Assembly (NCBI GenBank): GCA_024233345.1
Contig: JACKPT010000009.1
Location: forward strand, 113,146-177,145
Source: Verrucomicrobiota bacterium
Lineage (GTDB): Bacteria > Verrucomicrobiota > Kiritimatiellia > CAIVKH01
Reading direction: 5' to 3'
Length of the DNA: 64,000 nt
Shown here piece after piece: positions 8,338 to 16,217 of the stretch; the stretch's first letter is position 1; each line of letters opens with the position of its first letter. A model generated the notes under the pieces. The model worked only from the letters and a program-made list of their open reading frames with translations, ran no database searches and had not been told where the DNA came from. The position numbers and the translations under genes were made by a program.

Positions 8338-8599
8338 GTCATGGCTCCTCGCTGGGTCATTGTATGGTTCCGCTGGACATATTGCGTGCGAGCCCCGGAA
8401 TCTGCGACGGGGGACGCGTCAATTCCTCACGATATGGCTCGGTTATGATGAACGAATTCAAAATAAACATCATGACATGTCGATGCTCCTGATGCCAGTA
8501 ACACGAGGTAACATGGTGTGCCGCCGGATGGTTGACCCCTTCGATCGTGTGGTTTAGTCTTCACGGTCAGGTGGAGGAGGACCCTGGATCAACGGACGC

Positions 8600-10186
8600 A
8601 TGGCAACAACGACCTACCAGAGATTACGGACCCGCCCACCGGGGAAACGCGCGGTCCGGTCGCAGCTTGAGCGAATCACGGCAAGCCCGGAATTCGAGTC
8701 CAGACCGCGGTCGGCGGAGTTCCTTCGGTTTGTGGTCCACGAGACCCTTGACGGGCGCGAGCAGGCGATTACCCAGCATACCATCGCCGAGGCTGTGTTC
8801 GGGCGAGGCGAAGGATTTGACCCAGCTACTGACCCGATTGTCCGTATTCAGGCAGGCCGGGTCAGGCGTTCCCTTGATCGGTATTATTTGGCCGATGGCG
8901 CTGCCGACCCGATCCGGATCGACCTCCCCAAGGGAACCTACACCCCCGCCTTCTCCCCGCAGAAGACTGCGGGGCGGGGGACCCACTCAATGGCTACGCC
9001 GCCCCAGGATACCGATGCCTGGCCAACCCTTCTCGTCATGCCTTTTCGCAACCAGACCGCATGTCCTGAAGTGGATTTTGTCGCAGACGGGGTGGCCTAC
9101 GACCTTGCTGCGCAATTAAGCCGGTATGCCGCGTTCCAGGTCTTCCTCGCCACGCATGCGAGTGTAAACCCCGGGGTGGCGCCCTCGATAAGGTTCGAGG
9201 TCGGCGGTTCTATCGGGATGCAGGGCGGGGACCTTGGCGTCAAGGTTCACCTGGTGGATCGTGCAAACGGCGGTCTCATGTGGGCACGCGACTTTTCGTG
9301 TCCTGATGACGGGGCCGGGTCCTGGCGACTCAGCGATGCGGTCGAGGCGACTGCGGCCATGATCGCGGAGGAGAACGGGTTGGTCGCCAACCGGCTGCTT
9401 GGTGAAGTGCGGGGGCAGCCCATTGGGGGCAGCGAGGCCTATGCGGCAATTCTCCGGCATCATCACTACGAAGCCACCCGCTCGCCTCAGGCGTTTGTCG
9501 AGGCCCTGGAGGCATTGCAGGGAGCGGTGGAAGCGCAACCCGATTGCGCCCTCTGCTGGTCCTATCTGGCCCGGCTCGGTGCCATCCACTGGAGCCTCGG
9601 GCTTCCCGGCGAGGCGATGCCCATGAAGGACGCCGTCACGGCGGCCCGGCGCGGGGTGGCCCTCGATCCCTCCAGCGTCCCCGCCCGATTGATCCTTTCC
9701 TATGCCCTGCTTCTTGACGACGAGGTGGAGGAGGCGCGCAAGGGAGTGGAGACGGCGCTCCACATGAACGGCGGTTCCATCTTCTGGCTTGATGCGATCG
9801 GATACCTGTTGACGCTCTCCGGCAATTTCGAGCAGGGGCCCGAACTGATCCGACGGGCAATCCAACTCAATCCCTACCATCGCTCTGCCTGTCGGGCCGG
9901 CTTATGGCTCGATGCGTTGCGACGGGCCGACGGAACCGCCGCTCTGGAAGCGGCGAGGGGATACGACGAAACCGCCGTGTTCTGGCACCCCCTGATGCTC
10001 GCGGTGGCCCTGATGGAAACCGGGGAGGTGGACACGGCGGTCGAAGAGATCCGGCGGCTTCTCGAGCTCAAGCCCGATTTTTCCAAACGAGGACACTGGC
10101 TGATTACCCGCTACGTGAAACACGACGACCTTGTCCGGAAGATCGAGACCGCCCTCGATACTGCGGGTCTGGCGTTGCAGGCCTGA
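8600..10186 (+). CDS. TPR protein with N-terminal putative DNA-binding domain
   Basis: 528 residues. Residues about 18-110 match the N-terminal module of a group often annotated as adenylate-cyclase-like or TPR regulators: SAEFLRFVVHETLDGR, ITQHTIAEAVFGR, FDPATDPIVRIQAGRVRRSLDRYY, IRIDLPKGTY. I believe this part is a winged-helix-like DNA-binding domain. Residues about 145-280 resemble the TolB-like domain (LLVMPFRNQT, VADGVAYDLAAQLSRY), followed by TPR-like helices to the C-terminus. There is no cyclase catalytic domain. Its divergent position next to the sulfatase suggests local control. A GGAGGAGG sequence lies 18 bases before the ATG, which is rather far. Confidence 0.75.
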   Translation: MATTTYQRLRTRPPGKRAVRSQLERITASPEFESRPRSAEFLRFVVHETLDGREQAITQHTIAEAVFGRGEGFDPATDPIVRIQAGRVRRSLDRYYLADGAADPIRIDLPKGTYTPAFSPQKTAGRGTHSMATPPQDTDAWPTLLVMPFRNQTACPEVDFVADGVAYDLAAQLSRYAAFQVFLATHASVNPGVAPSIRFEVGGSIGMQGGDLGVKVHLVDRANGGLMWARDFSCPDDGAGSWRLSDAVEATAAMIAEENGLVANRLLGEVRGQPIGGSEAYAAILRHHHYEATRSPQAFVEALEALQGAVEAQPDCALCWSYLARLGAIHWSLGLPGEAMPMKDAVTAARRGVALDPSSVPARLILSYALLLDDEVEEARKGVETALHMNGGSIFWLDAIGYLLTLSGNFEQGPELIRRAIQLNPYHRSACRAGLWLDALRRADGTAALEAARGYDETAVFWHPLMLAVALMETGEVDTAVEEIRRLLELKPDFSKRGHWLITRYVKHDDLVRKIETALDTAGLALQA

Positions 10187-10193
10187 CAAATTA

Positions 10194-10229
10194 GATCCGC
10201 CTATGAGGATTCACATATTGCTCTTGAGT
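10194..10229 (+). repeat. Remnant copy of the start region of the 3942 gene
   Basis: 36 bases match 3933-3968 at 32 positions, including the sequence before the ATG and the codons for MRIxxLLLS of a signal peptide. The frame stops shortly afterwards. It is either a gene remnant or the edge of a duplicated segment. A third, weaker version is at about 11353-11405. Confidence 0.6.
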
Positions 10230-10248
10230 CATGAGGGTCTGTCATGAG

Positions 10249-10312
10249 GGTCAGCCCTTAAGAACCAATTTCCTCGCTGATTCCGGCTGGTGTTGTAATT
10301 GGTTCTTAAGGG
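10249..10312. repeat. 16-bp perfect stem-loop repeat
   Basis: 10255-10270 (CCCTTAAGAACCAATT) pairs perfectly with 10297-10312 across a 26-base loop. The left arm with its GGGTCAG flank recurs exactly as the inverse complement at 11467-11489. The flanking GGGTCAG/GACCCC words are typical of palindromic repeats mobilised by REP-associated (RAYT) transposases; none is encoded in this window. Confidence 0.75.
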
Positions 10313-10385
10313 ACCCCGGCATCGACCCCGGCCTCGGATGGGGGGGCAGGGATGTGGTGAGGCGTCGTGTCAGGGCAATTTCAAG

Positions 10386-10417
10386 TTGACTCATGCATGC
10401 ATATCGTGTATACACGA
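10386..10417 (+). promoter_or_regulatory. Promoter overlapping an operator palindrome upstream of vapB
   Basis: A TTGACT hexamer at 10386-10391 is separated by 17 bases from TATACA at 10409-10414, an almost ideal sigma-70 arrangement. The -10 element lies inside the perfect 14-base palindrome TCGTGTATACACGA (10404-10417), a natural site for VapB/VapBC autorepression. The expected start of transcription falls at about 10421, the A of the vapB ATG, and there is no ribosome binding site. The mRNA is therefore predicted to be leaderless. Confidence 0.7.
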
Positions 10418-10420
10418 AAT

Positions 10421-10654
10421 ATGAAAACAATCACCTTGGATGACGAAGCATATGCTTTGTTGAAGGCGTGGAAGCGAGCCCCTCGGGACTCCTTTTCATC
10501 CGTTGTGAAACAGGTTGTACCCCGTCCGGGAACCCTGGCATCCCTGTTGAGCTATGTGGAAAGTCATCCATCGGTCGATGTGGAAGCGGATAACCGGCTG
10601 GAAGAGTCCGTCGAACTGCGCAGCACGACCAAGGAGGATCCATGGACCTCATAG
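10421..10654 (+). CDS. vapB: VapB-type antitoxin
   Basis: 77 residues beginning MKTITLDDEAYALLKAWKR, characteristic of the small VapB antitoxin family (PF02697-like): an N-terminal ribbon-helix-helix or SpoVT-like DNA-binding part, then a tail that would wrap the toxin. The ATG at 10421 is chosen over an upstream frame because the family motif begins there and the promoter/operator ends just before it. It overlaps the PIN toxin gene by 13 bases, as expected for a translationally coupled pair. It is predicted to repress its own promoter and to neutralise VapC. Confidence 0.82.
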   Translation: MKTITLDDEAYALLKAWKRAPRDSFSSVVKQVVPRPGTLASLLSYVESHPSVDVEADNRLEESVELRSTTKEDPWTS

Positions 10655-11043
10655 CGGATACGACATTTCTGATTGGATTGTGGCGCCGACAAGCCTGGGC
10701 GGTGACCTTTGCGCGCGCCCATGCGGATCAGCGGGTGGCCATTCCCTGGGTGGTGCTGGGAGAATTCTGGCACGGCGCCATTCGGGCCGGACACGAACTC
10801 AGGAGCATCGAGCAGTTTTTATTACTGGGGGTTCCGCTTCTGGACCCCCAGCCGGTTATTCCCGTATATGCCAGCCTTTGCGCTCGAATTCAACAGGAGC
10901 CGGGCTATCGATCCATCGGACAAAACGATTTGTGGATCGCGTCCACCGCCCTCGCCTTCAATCGCCCTCTGGTGACACGCAATCGCCGACACTTCGACCT
11001 CATCGCCGACCTCCAGCTCCATGCCTTGGCCGAACCTTCCTGA
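10642..11043 (+). CDS. vapC: VapC-type PIN-domain ribonuclease toxin
   Basis: 133 residues forming a complete PIN domain. The acidic active-site residues are visible: Asp6 in LIADTTFLIG, Glu41 in VVLGEFWHG, Asp96 in GQNDLWIAS and Asp119 in RNRRHFDL. Such toxins cleave RNA (often tRNA or rRNA) with Mg2+. The gene overlaps vapB by 13 bases with GGAGG-like sequence just ahead of its ATG. The pair lies between two inverted copies of a palindromic repeat (10249 and 11467), and no other gene lies between them. Confidence 0.88.
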   Translation: MDLIADTTFLIGLWRRQAWAVTFARAHADQRVAIPWVVLGEFWHGAIRAGHELRSIEQFLLLGVPLLDPQPVIPVYASLCARIQQEPGYRSIGQNDLWIASTALAFNRPLVTRNRRHFDLIADLQLHALAEPS

Positions 11044-11510
11044 CCAGAACCAGGCCGTACTTCCTCGCCACGCTTCATCGATGTCATGGAAATCAGCGCG
11101 ACGACAAGCGCCCGGGTGGTGACGTTTGTAGTAGCGTCGCAAGGTCCCGCTTCTGCGGGGCCAAGACGCGTCGGGTGTACCGTACGAGCAAAACGGTCCT
11201 GGCCCCGCGACTGCGGGGAGGCCTGCCCGGCCAGGAGATGGGTCGCACTGGGAACAAACTCCGGAATAGAGTCTGTGCCATAGCCTATCGGCATGATCTA
11301 TCCGGTAGCCTTTGATCCTGCCCGGGCCAGTGGAGTAATTCACCCTCTGAACATAAGAATTCTTTTATTGCTCTTGGGCCTCTATCTGGTCCCGGCAGGC
11401 TGGGCCCAGATGAGGGGCAGCCCTTTAAAAGCAAATACTGTCACAGAGCCCGTCACCTGTCCGGATATTGGTTCTTAAGGGCTGACCCCGATTGTTGACC
11501 CCGATTGTTA
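11044..11510. repeat. Intergenic region with dispersed repeats and a signal-peptide remnant
   Basis: No intact gene. 11124-11135 carries GTTTGTAGTAGC, which recurs at 35304 and, inverted, at 42131. Two small hairpins follow (11148-11161 and 11203-11218). The 15-mer GCCTGCCCGGCCAGG is at 11221-11235 and recurs exactly at 34461 and 42113. From about 11353 a coding remnant reads IRILLLLLGLYLVPAGWAQ, like the signal peptide of the 3942 gene. It is followed at 11467-11489 by the inverse of the repeat at 10249, then two tandem copies of a GACCCCGATTGTT word. Confidence 0.6.
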
Positions 11511-11580
11511 GCGCAATAACCGCTCCGGATTTTTTAGCGAGGTCGAGGCGGTCTACCAGCCGACCAACAGCAACGATTAT

Positions 11581-12546
11581 GTGGTAGCGGTACTGGGTGG
11601 GTCGGTGGCCGCGCAGTTATGCATTCTTGGCGGCGAGCATCTCAAGTCAGGTCTTGAGACTCTACCCCAGATCGAAGGGCGGAATGTGGTCATTGTCCCG
11701 CTGTGCCAAGGCGGCTACAAGCAGCCCCAGCAACTAATCGCCTTCGGCTATCACGATGCCCTTGGCTTGAGGCCGGATCTTGTCATCAACATCGACGGGG
11801 TCAATGAGATGCTGTTCTTCCAGAACAACGCCCTGAACAATCATATTGAGCCATCCTATCCTTGGAATTGGCTATCGATCTCCCCCATGCCGGACCAGGA
11901 CCCGGAGGTGATGCGGGCCAAACTCACCATCGTGGACCTTCGGGAAGCAAGGGCGGACATGGCCGCCTCCCTGATGAGGAACCGACTTTATAAATCAGCC
12001 CTCGGGCGATTGATCATTGAACGCCTGAATGACCGGTCCGACTTTCTCGAAGCTCAGGCCGCCCTCCAACTTGAGGCGAGAATGGCCGAGCTCAGCAAAG
12101 GCAAACTCTCCTACCCCCAGACCGGCCCGCTTCACTGGACCACGGACAGCTTTGACGAAGCGATGGCGGAATCGGCAGCAGTGTGGCGGCGGGCAGGCAT
12201 CACCCTCAATGGCATGATCCAGGCCAGGGGGATTCCCTATCTGCACGGCCTGCAGCCCAACCAGTATTTCCCCGGCACCAGAACCCTGACCGAGTGGGAA
12301 AAAGACAATGCGTATAATGGCGATCCGGAATCCGAGTTCTATCGCCCGCTCTCCGAGGGTTACGCCTACTTCACCAACGAAATCCCCGCCCTGAAGAATG
12401 CCGGGGTACCCATCGTCAACCTGACGGACTATCTCGGGGATCCCCCCATCACTATCTACAGCGATAATTTTTCCCACTTCAACCATGACGGGAACCGGCT
12501 GCTGGCCGAGGCGGTGGTGAAGGCGGTATCAGACATTCTGCCCTGA
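11581..12546 (+). CDS. SGNH/GDSL-type hydrolase, probably 5'-truncated
   Basis: A 321-residue product if started at the GTG at 11581. Family blocks are visible: VLGGSVAA (nucleophile Ser), INIDGVNE (block III GxND-like) and DNFSHFNHDGN near the C-terminus (catalytic Asp/His). Such enzymes are esterases or carbohydrate acetyl-esterases. The translated frame continues upstream without a start codon to about 11512 (NNRSGFFSEVEAVYQPTN), which reads like native protein and stops at the edge of the repeat at 11467-11510. Members usually have an N-terminal membrane anchor or signal, absent here. I infer that the 5' end was lost at the repeat, so expression is doubtful. Confidence 0.65.
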   Translation: MVAVLGGSVAAQLCILGGEHLKSGLETLPQIEGRNVVIVPLCQGGYKQPQQLIAFGYHDALGLRPDLVINIDGVNEMLFFQNNALNNHIEPSYPWNWLSISPMPDQDPEVMRAKLTIVDLREARADMAASLMRNRLYKSALGRLIIERLNDRSDFLEAQAALQLEARMAELSKGKLSYPQTGPLHWTTDSFDEAMAESAAVWRRAGITLNGMIQARGIPYLHGLQPNQYFPGTRTLTEWEKDNAYNGDPESEFYRPLSEGYAYFTNEIPALKNAGVPIVNLTDYLGDPPITIYSDNFSHFNHDGNRLLAEAVVKAVSDILP

Positions 12547-12599
12547 ACGGCATCTCGACCAGCCTTGACACCCCCCCATCCACGGGGTATCGTATCACT

Positions 12600-13007
12600 G
12601 TGCGTCGCATTGTTGTGAGTCTTTTGGGGGTATGTATGGCCTTGCTTCCAGCAAGCTGGGCTTCCAACACCCTGCGCGAAGCACCTGTCGTTGAAACCAC
12701 CTGTTCCTGCTGTTCCGACTCATCAGCCGCCACCTGTTGCTGTGAATCCCACCAACCCGCAACCACCGAAACCGCGGGCTGTGGCTGCGCCCTTGCCCCG
12801 GTATCAACCCCACTATCTGCGGCCGAAGCGACACCTTCCACATCCGGTTGCCCACTGAGAACCCTCTGGGTGATTGGTGTGGCCTTCCTCACCGATCCCT
12901 CGATGCCCGAGCAAGCCGCGAGTGCCCGGCATCTGCTTTCCTTCACTCAGCGCGCTCACCCCGGGGATCCACCCCGTCATCTTGTTCTTTGCTCCATGTT
13001 GTGTTGA
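12600..13007 (+). CDS. Small exported Cys-rich protein upstream of metal efflux genes
   Basis: 135 residues from a GTG start. A signal peptide (MRRIVVSLLGVCMALLPASWA) is followed by a Cys cluster (CSCC, then TCCCESH), a GCGC motif, and Cys at the very C-terminus. No family is recognised. It lies 67 bases ahead of the tolC-like gene of the copper/silver efflux operon, in the same direction. Combined with the Cys/His content, this suggests a periplasmic metal-binding or sensing accessory protein. That role is inference. An alternative start downstream would lose the signal peptide. Confidence 0.6.
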   Translation: MRRIVVSLLGVCMALLPASWASNTLREAPVVETTCSCCSDSSAATCCCESHQPATTETAGCGCALAPVSTPLSAAEATPSTSGCPLRTLWVIGVAFLTDPSMPEQAASARHLLSFTQRAHPGDPPRHLVLCSMLC

Positions 13008-13074
13008 GACAGGCCCGTCGGCATTTGCCCGAACGGTCTGCCCCTCTTTGAAACACAACCCATGAAGTGAAGAA

Positions 13075-14370
13075 ATGAATCAACTCTATCGTCTGACTGC
13101 CCTCGTGGTGGGTCTGGTTACCGCATCCCATGCGGAAACGGTGCCCACATTGAACACCTTTTCGAATGCACTGACCTACGCGGCGCTGCATCATCCGTCG
13201 ATTCACGCTGCCGCATCGGATCTGGAGGCGGCCCGGATGCGAATTCCTCAGGCCCGATCCCTTCCGGACCCCATGCTCCAGGTAACCCGGTTTGTGGAGT
13301 CGGTGCAAACCCGCACCGGCCCCCAGGACATGGTCCTGACGCTGAGCCAGCGAATGCTCTGGTGGGGCACCCTTTCCACCCGGAAGGATGCCGCAACTGC
13401 GGACGCCGATGCGGCGGAGTATGCGTTGCAAGCCCGACTGCTCCAGATGATGCGCGAATTGGGCAAGGCCTTTTATGAGGTTGCCTATCTCGGAAAGGCG
13501 ATCGATCTGACATCCGAAAACCTGAATCTGCTGCGGGAACTGGAACCGGTGGCGGAGGCGAAGGTGGAAGGTGGTGGCGACCTCAATGCCCTTCTGCGAC
13601 TGAAGGTGGAGGTGGGCAAACTGGAAAGCCTGCTCGCCACTCAGGAGCAGAGGATGCTGGCACAAAGGTCGGTTCTGAACAGTTTGATGGGACGGCCGGT
13701 TGACGAAGCTCGGGCGATGCAAGAATGGGAGCCTCCCGCAGAATGGACTCTCGATGCCGATACCTTGACGACCGAACTGGAAGAGGCCAACCCGGAACTG
13801 CAACGTCAGGCGGCATTGGTTTCCGCAGCCCGAAACCGAGAGGAACTGGTCCGGCTCACCGGGTATCCGGACCTGGTCCTCGGCGCGACCTATATTGAGA
13901 TTGGTGACCCATCCATCAATGCCACCGCAGCGGATGCCGGAGACGATGCATGGAGTGTGACCGCTGCCATCACCCTCCCCCTGGGACGAAGCAGGATCAA
14001 GGCGCAACGCGGAGAGGCCCGCGCCCTCGCGGAACGAGCCACCTGGGATCTCGATAACCGGACCATCGAATTACACTCCGCGCTACAGGTTGCCATCGCC
14101 AACCATACCGACGCGCAGAGGCGGCTACAGTTGTTCGGCGGAGAACTGGTGGATCTTGCCCGGCAGGCCGTCGCCAACAGCCGGACCAGTTATGAAGCCG
14201 GGCGCCTGGGCATTCTGGATGTGATCGATAGCGAGCGATCCCTACTCGATCTGCAACTGCAACAGTGGCGCGCCGCGGCGGATGTGTGGCAACAGCGCAT
14301 TCTGATTCAAACCCTGACCCTCACCGGCCTGGCGCCGACTGCACTCGAACATTTAACGGAGACACCCTGA
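13075..14370 (+). CDS. TolC-family outer-membrane channel, CusC-like
   Basis: 431 residues with an N-terminal signal peptide (LVVGLVTASHAE) and two outer-membrane-efflux-protein repeats. Seen are ALHHPSIHAAASDLEAAR, the RIPQARSLPDPMLQV loop typical of metal-efflux TolC homologues, long amphipathic helices, and SRTSYEAGRLGILDVIDSERSLLDLQLQ near the end. It would form the outer-membrane duct of the RND pump encoded next. The adaptor gene starts 2 bases after its stop, so the genes are surely co-transcribed. Confidence 0.9.
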   Translation: MNQLYRLTALVVGLVTASHAETVPTLNTFSNALTYAALHHPSIHAAASDLEAARMRIPQARSLPDPMLQVTRFVESVQTRTGPQDMVLTLSQRMLWWGTLSTRKDAATADADAAEYALQARLLQMMRELGKAFYEVAYLGKAIDLTSENLNLLRELEPVAEAKVEGGGDLNALLRLKVEVGKLESLLATQEQRMLAQRSVLNSLMGRPVDEARAMQEWEPPAEWTLDADTLTTELEEANPELQRQAALVSAARNREELVRLTGYPDLVLGATYIEIGDPSINATAADAGDDAWSVTAAITLPLGRSRIKAQRGEARALAERATWDLDNRTIELHSALQVAIANHTDAQRRLQLFGGELVDLARQAVANSRTSYEAGRLGILDVIDSERSLLDLQLQQWRAAADVWQQRILIQTLTLTGLAPTALEHLTETP

Positions 14371-14372
14371 CC

Positions 14373-16217
14373 ATGAAAAGTCCTTCCCGATCCATCTGGA
14401 TTTCCCTACTGCTCGTGGTTATCGCATTTACCACAGGCCGCTGGCTCACACCTTCCCACAAGACTGAAGCGAATCACCAAGAACCACCCACGACCCATCA
14501 TGAATCGGCGACGTCCCGGTGGACCTGTTCGATGCACCCCCAGATCCAACAGTCTGAACCAGGAACCTGCCCGATCTGCGGCATGGACCTGATTCCCGTG
14601 GAGATGGAGGTACAGGATGAACCGGGGCCACGGGACATGCGGATGAGTGAACGCGCCCGGGCCCTCGCGGAAATCCGGACCGAAGCAGTCAGGCGGGATT
14701 TTCCCACCGCACAAATCAATCTGGTTGGCAAACTCGGTTATGACGAAACCCGTGAGGCCTCACTGACCGCGCGGTTTCCCGCCCGGATCGATGAGCTGTT
14801 TGTCAATTACATCGGCATCCGGGTGGAAAAGGGCGAGCATCTGGCCAAGATCTACAGTCCCGAACTGTTCTCTGCCCAGCGGGAATTGCTAACCGCCTAC
14901 CGCAGCGACCCGAATAGCGTCATGACCCGCGCAGCCAAAGAAAAACTGCGACTCTGGGATCTGCTGCCGGATCAGGTCGACACCATCCTTGAGCAGGGAA
15001 ATCCCAGCGACCAATTCGAGATGCGGGCGCCCATCACCGGAGTGGTGGTATCCAAACTGGTCAAGCAGGGCGACTATGTGAAAACCGGGGAACCACTCTT
15101 CCGTATTGTCGACCTTAGCGAACTGTGGCTGACCCTCGAGGCGTACGAATCTGATTTGATCTGGCTCCGCTATGGCCAGCAGGTGACCTTTACCGTGGAG
15201 GCTTTCCCCGGGGAAACCTTTCAGGGTCAAATTGCCTTTATTGCCCCGGAGGTGGATACCCAAACCCGCTCGGTTTCGATTCGGGTCAATGTGCCCAACC
15301 AGGAGGGACGACTGAAGCCGGGGATGTTCGCCAAGGGCGTGGTCGAGGTGAAGATGGGAGCCGGGGGCGTGGTGTATGCACCGGAGTTAGCCGGAAAGTG
15401 GATCAGCCCCATGCACCCGGAGGTGGTCAAGGATGGTCCGGGGCAGTGTGATGTTTGCGGCATGGACTTGGTACCCGCGGAAAGCCTGGGCTATGTCGAA
15501 CTGACAGAACCGATGGCCCCCTTGATCATTCCCGCCTCGGCGGCGCTGAGAACCGGGAAACGGGCGGTGGTCTATGTCGAAAAACCCGACATGGATCAAC
15601 CCACCTATGAGGGCCGCGAAGTTGTCCTCGGACCGCGGGCCGGGGATATGTTCATCGTGGAGTCCGGGTTGGACGAGGGTGAGCGGGTGGTGACCAAGGG
15701 CGCGTTCAAAATCGATAGCGCCCTGCAAATTCAAGCCAAGCCAAGCATGATGAATCCCGAACATGAGAACCCCAAAGCTACGGAGCCCGTTCCGCTGAAC
15801 GAGTCCCCCCGATTGATGGAAGCTTATCTTGCGCTGCAGGCGGCCCTCGCCGCAGATGATCTCGACACCGCGAAGGACGCCGTCACCGCCATGATGGATA
15901 TCGCAGGTCACGCGGGAGCGTTACCCAAACTTCTTCACAAGATGATGGCTGCCGAAACCCTGGACGAGCTGCGGAAGCCCCACTTCGAACTTCTTTCCAA
16001 CGCCATGATCACCGAAGCGAAAGCGCACCCCGAATCGTTCAACGGCCCGCTGTTTCTGATGCACTGCCCCATGGTGTATCGGGATCGGGGTGCCGACTGG
16101 CTCCAACGTAACAAACCGCTACAGAATCCCTACTTCGGCGCGAGCATGTTGCATTGCGGAGAAGTCCAAGAAACCATCGGTGAATCCTCTTCCGGGGGCG
16201 ATGGCCATGACCACTGA
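14373..16217 (+). CDS. CusB-like RND periplasmic adaptor with two heavy-metal-binding domains
   Basis: 614 residues. An N-terminal membrane anchor (ISLLLVVIAFTTGRWL) is followed by a heavy-metal-binding domain at about residues 50-76 (WTCSMHP...GTCPICGMDLIP). A standard membrane-fusion core follows (YIGIRVEKGEHLAKIYSPEL, APITGVVVSKLVKQGDYV, LWLTLEAYESDL). A second, similar metal-binding domain is inserted at about 341-370 (SPMHPEVVKDGPGQCDVCGMDL). The last ~120 residues resemble the DUF3347 domain (HCPMVYRDRGADWLQ, NPYFGASMLHCG), also linked to copper resistance. It joins the TolC-like channel to the pump. The pump gene overlaps its end by 17 bases. Two metal domains suggest strong metal capture. 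Confidence 0.92.
   Translation: MKSPSRSIWISLLLVVIAFTTGRWLTPSHKTEANHQEPPTTHHESATSRWTCSMHPQIQQSEPGTCPICGMDLIPVEMEVQDEPGPRDMRMSERARALAEIRTEAVRRDFPTAQINLVGKLGYDETREASLTARFPARIDELFVNYIGIRVEKGEHLAKIYSPELFSAQRELLTAYRSDPNSVMTRAAKEKLRLWDLLPDQVDTILEQGNPSDQFEMRAPITGVVVSKLVKQGDYVKTGEPLFRIVDLSELWLTLEAYESDLIWLRYGQQVTFTVEAFPGETFQGQIAFIAPEVDTQTRSVSIRVNVPNQEGRLKPGMFAKGVVEVKMGAGGVVYAPELAGKWISPMHPEVVKDGPGQCDVCGMDLVPAESLGYVELTEPMAPLIIPASAALRTGKRAVVYVEKPDMDQPTYEGREVVLGPRAGDMFIVESGLDEGERVVTKGAFKIDSALQIQAKPSMMNPEHENPKATEPVPLNESPRLMEAYLALQAALAADDLDTAKDAVTAMMDIAGHAGALPKLLHKMMAAETLDELRKPHFELLSNAMITEAKAHPESFNGPLFLMHCPMVYRDRGADWLQRNKPLQNPYFGASMLHCGEVQETIGESSSGGDGHDH

Noticed and set aside
7321..8448. 375-codon plus-strand frame across the sulfatase
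   Set aside because: Antisense to an intact sulfatase with all active-site motifs; composition is that of a GC-rich shadow.
12943..14007. 354-codon minus-strand frame across the TolC-like gene
   Set aside because: Antisense to a clear gene; no recognisable motif.
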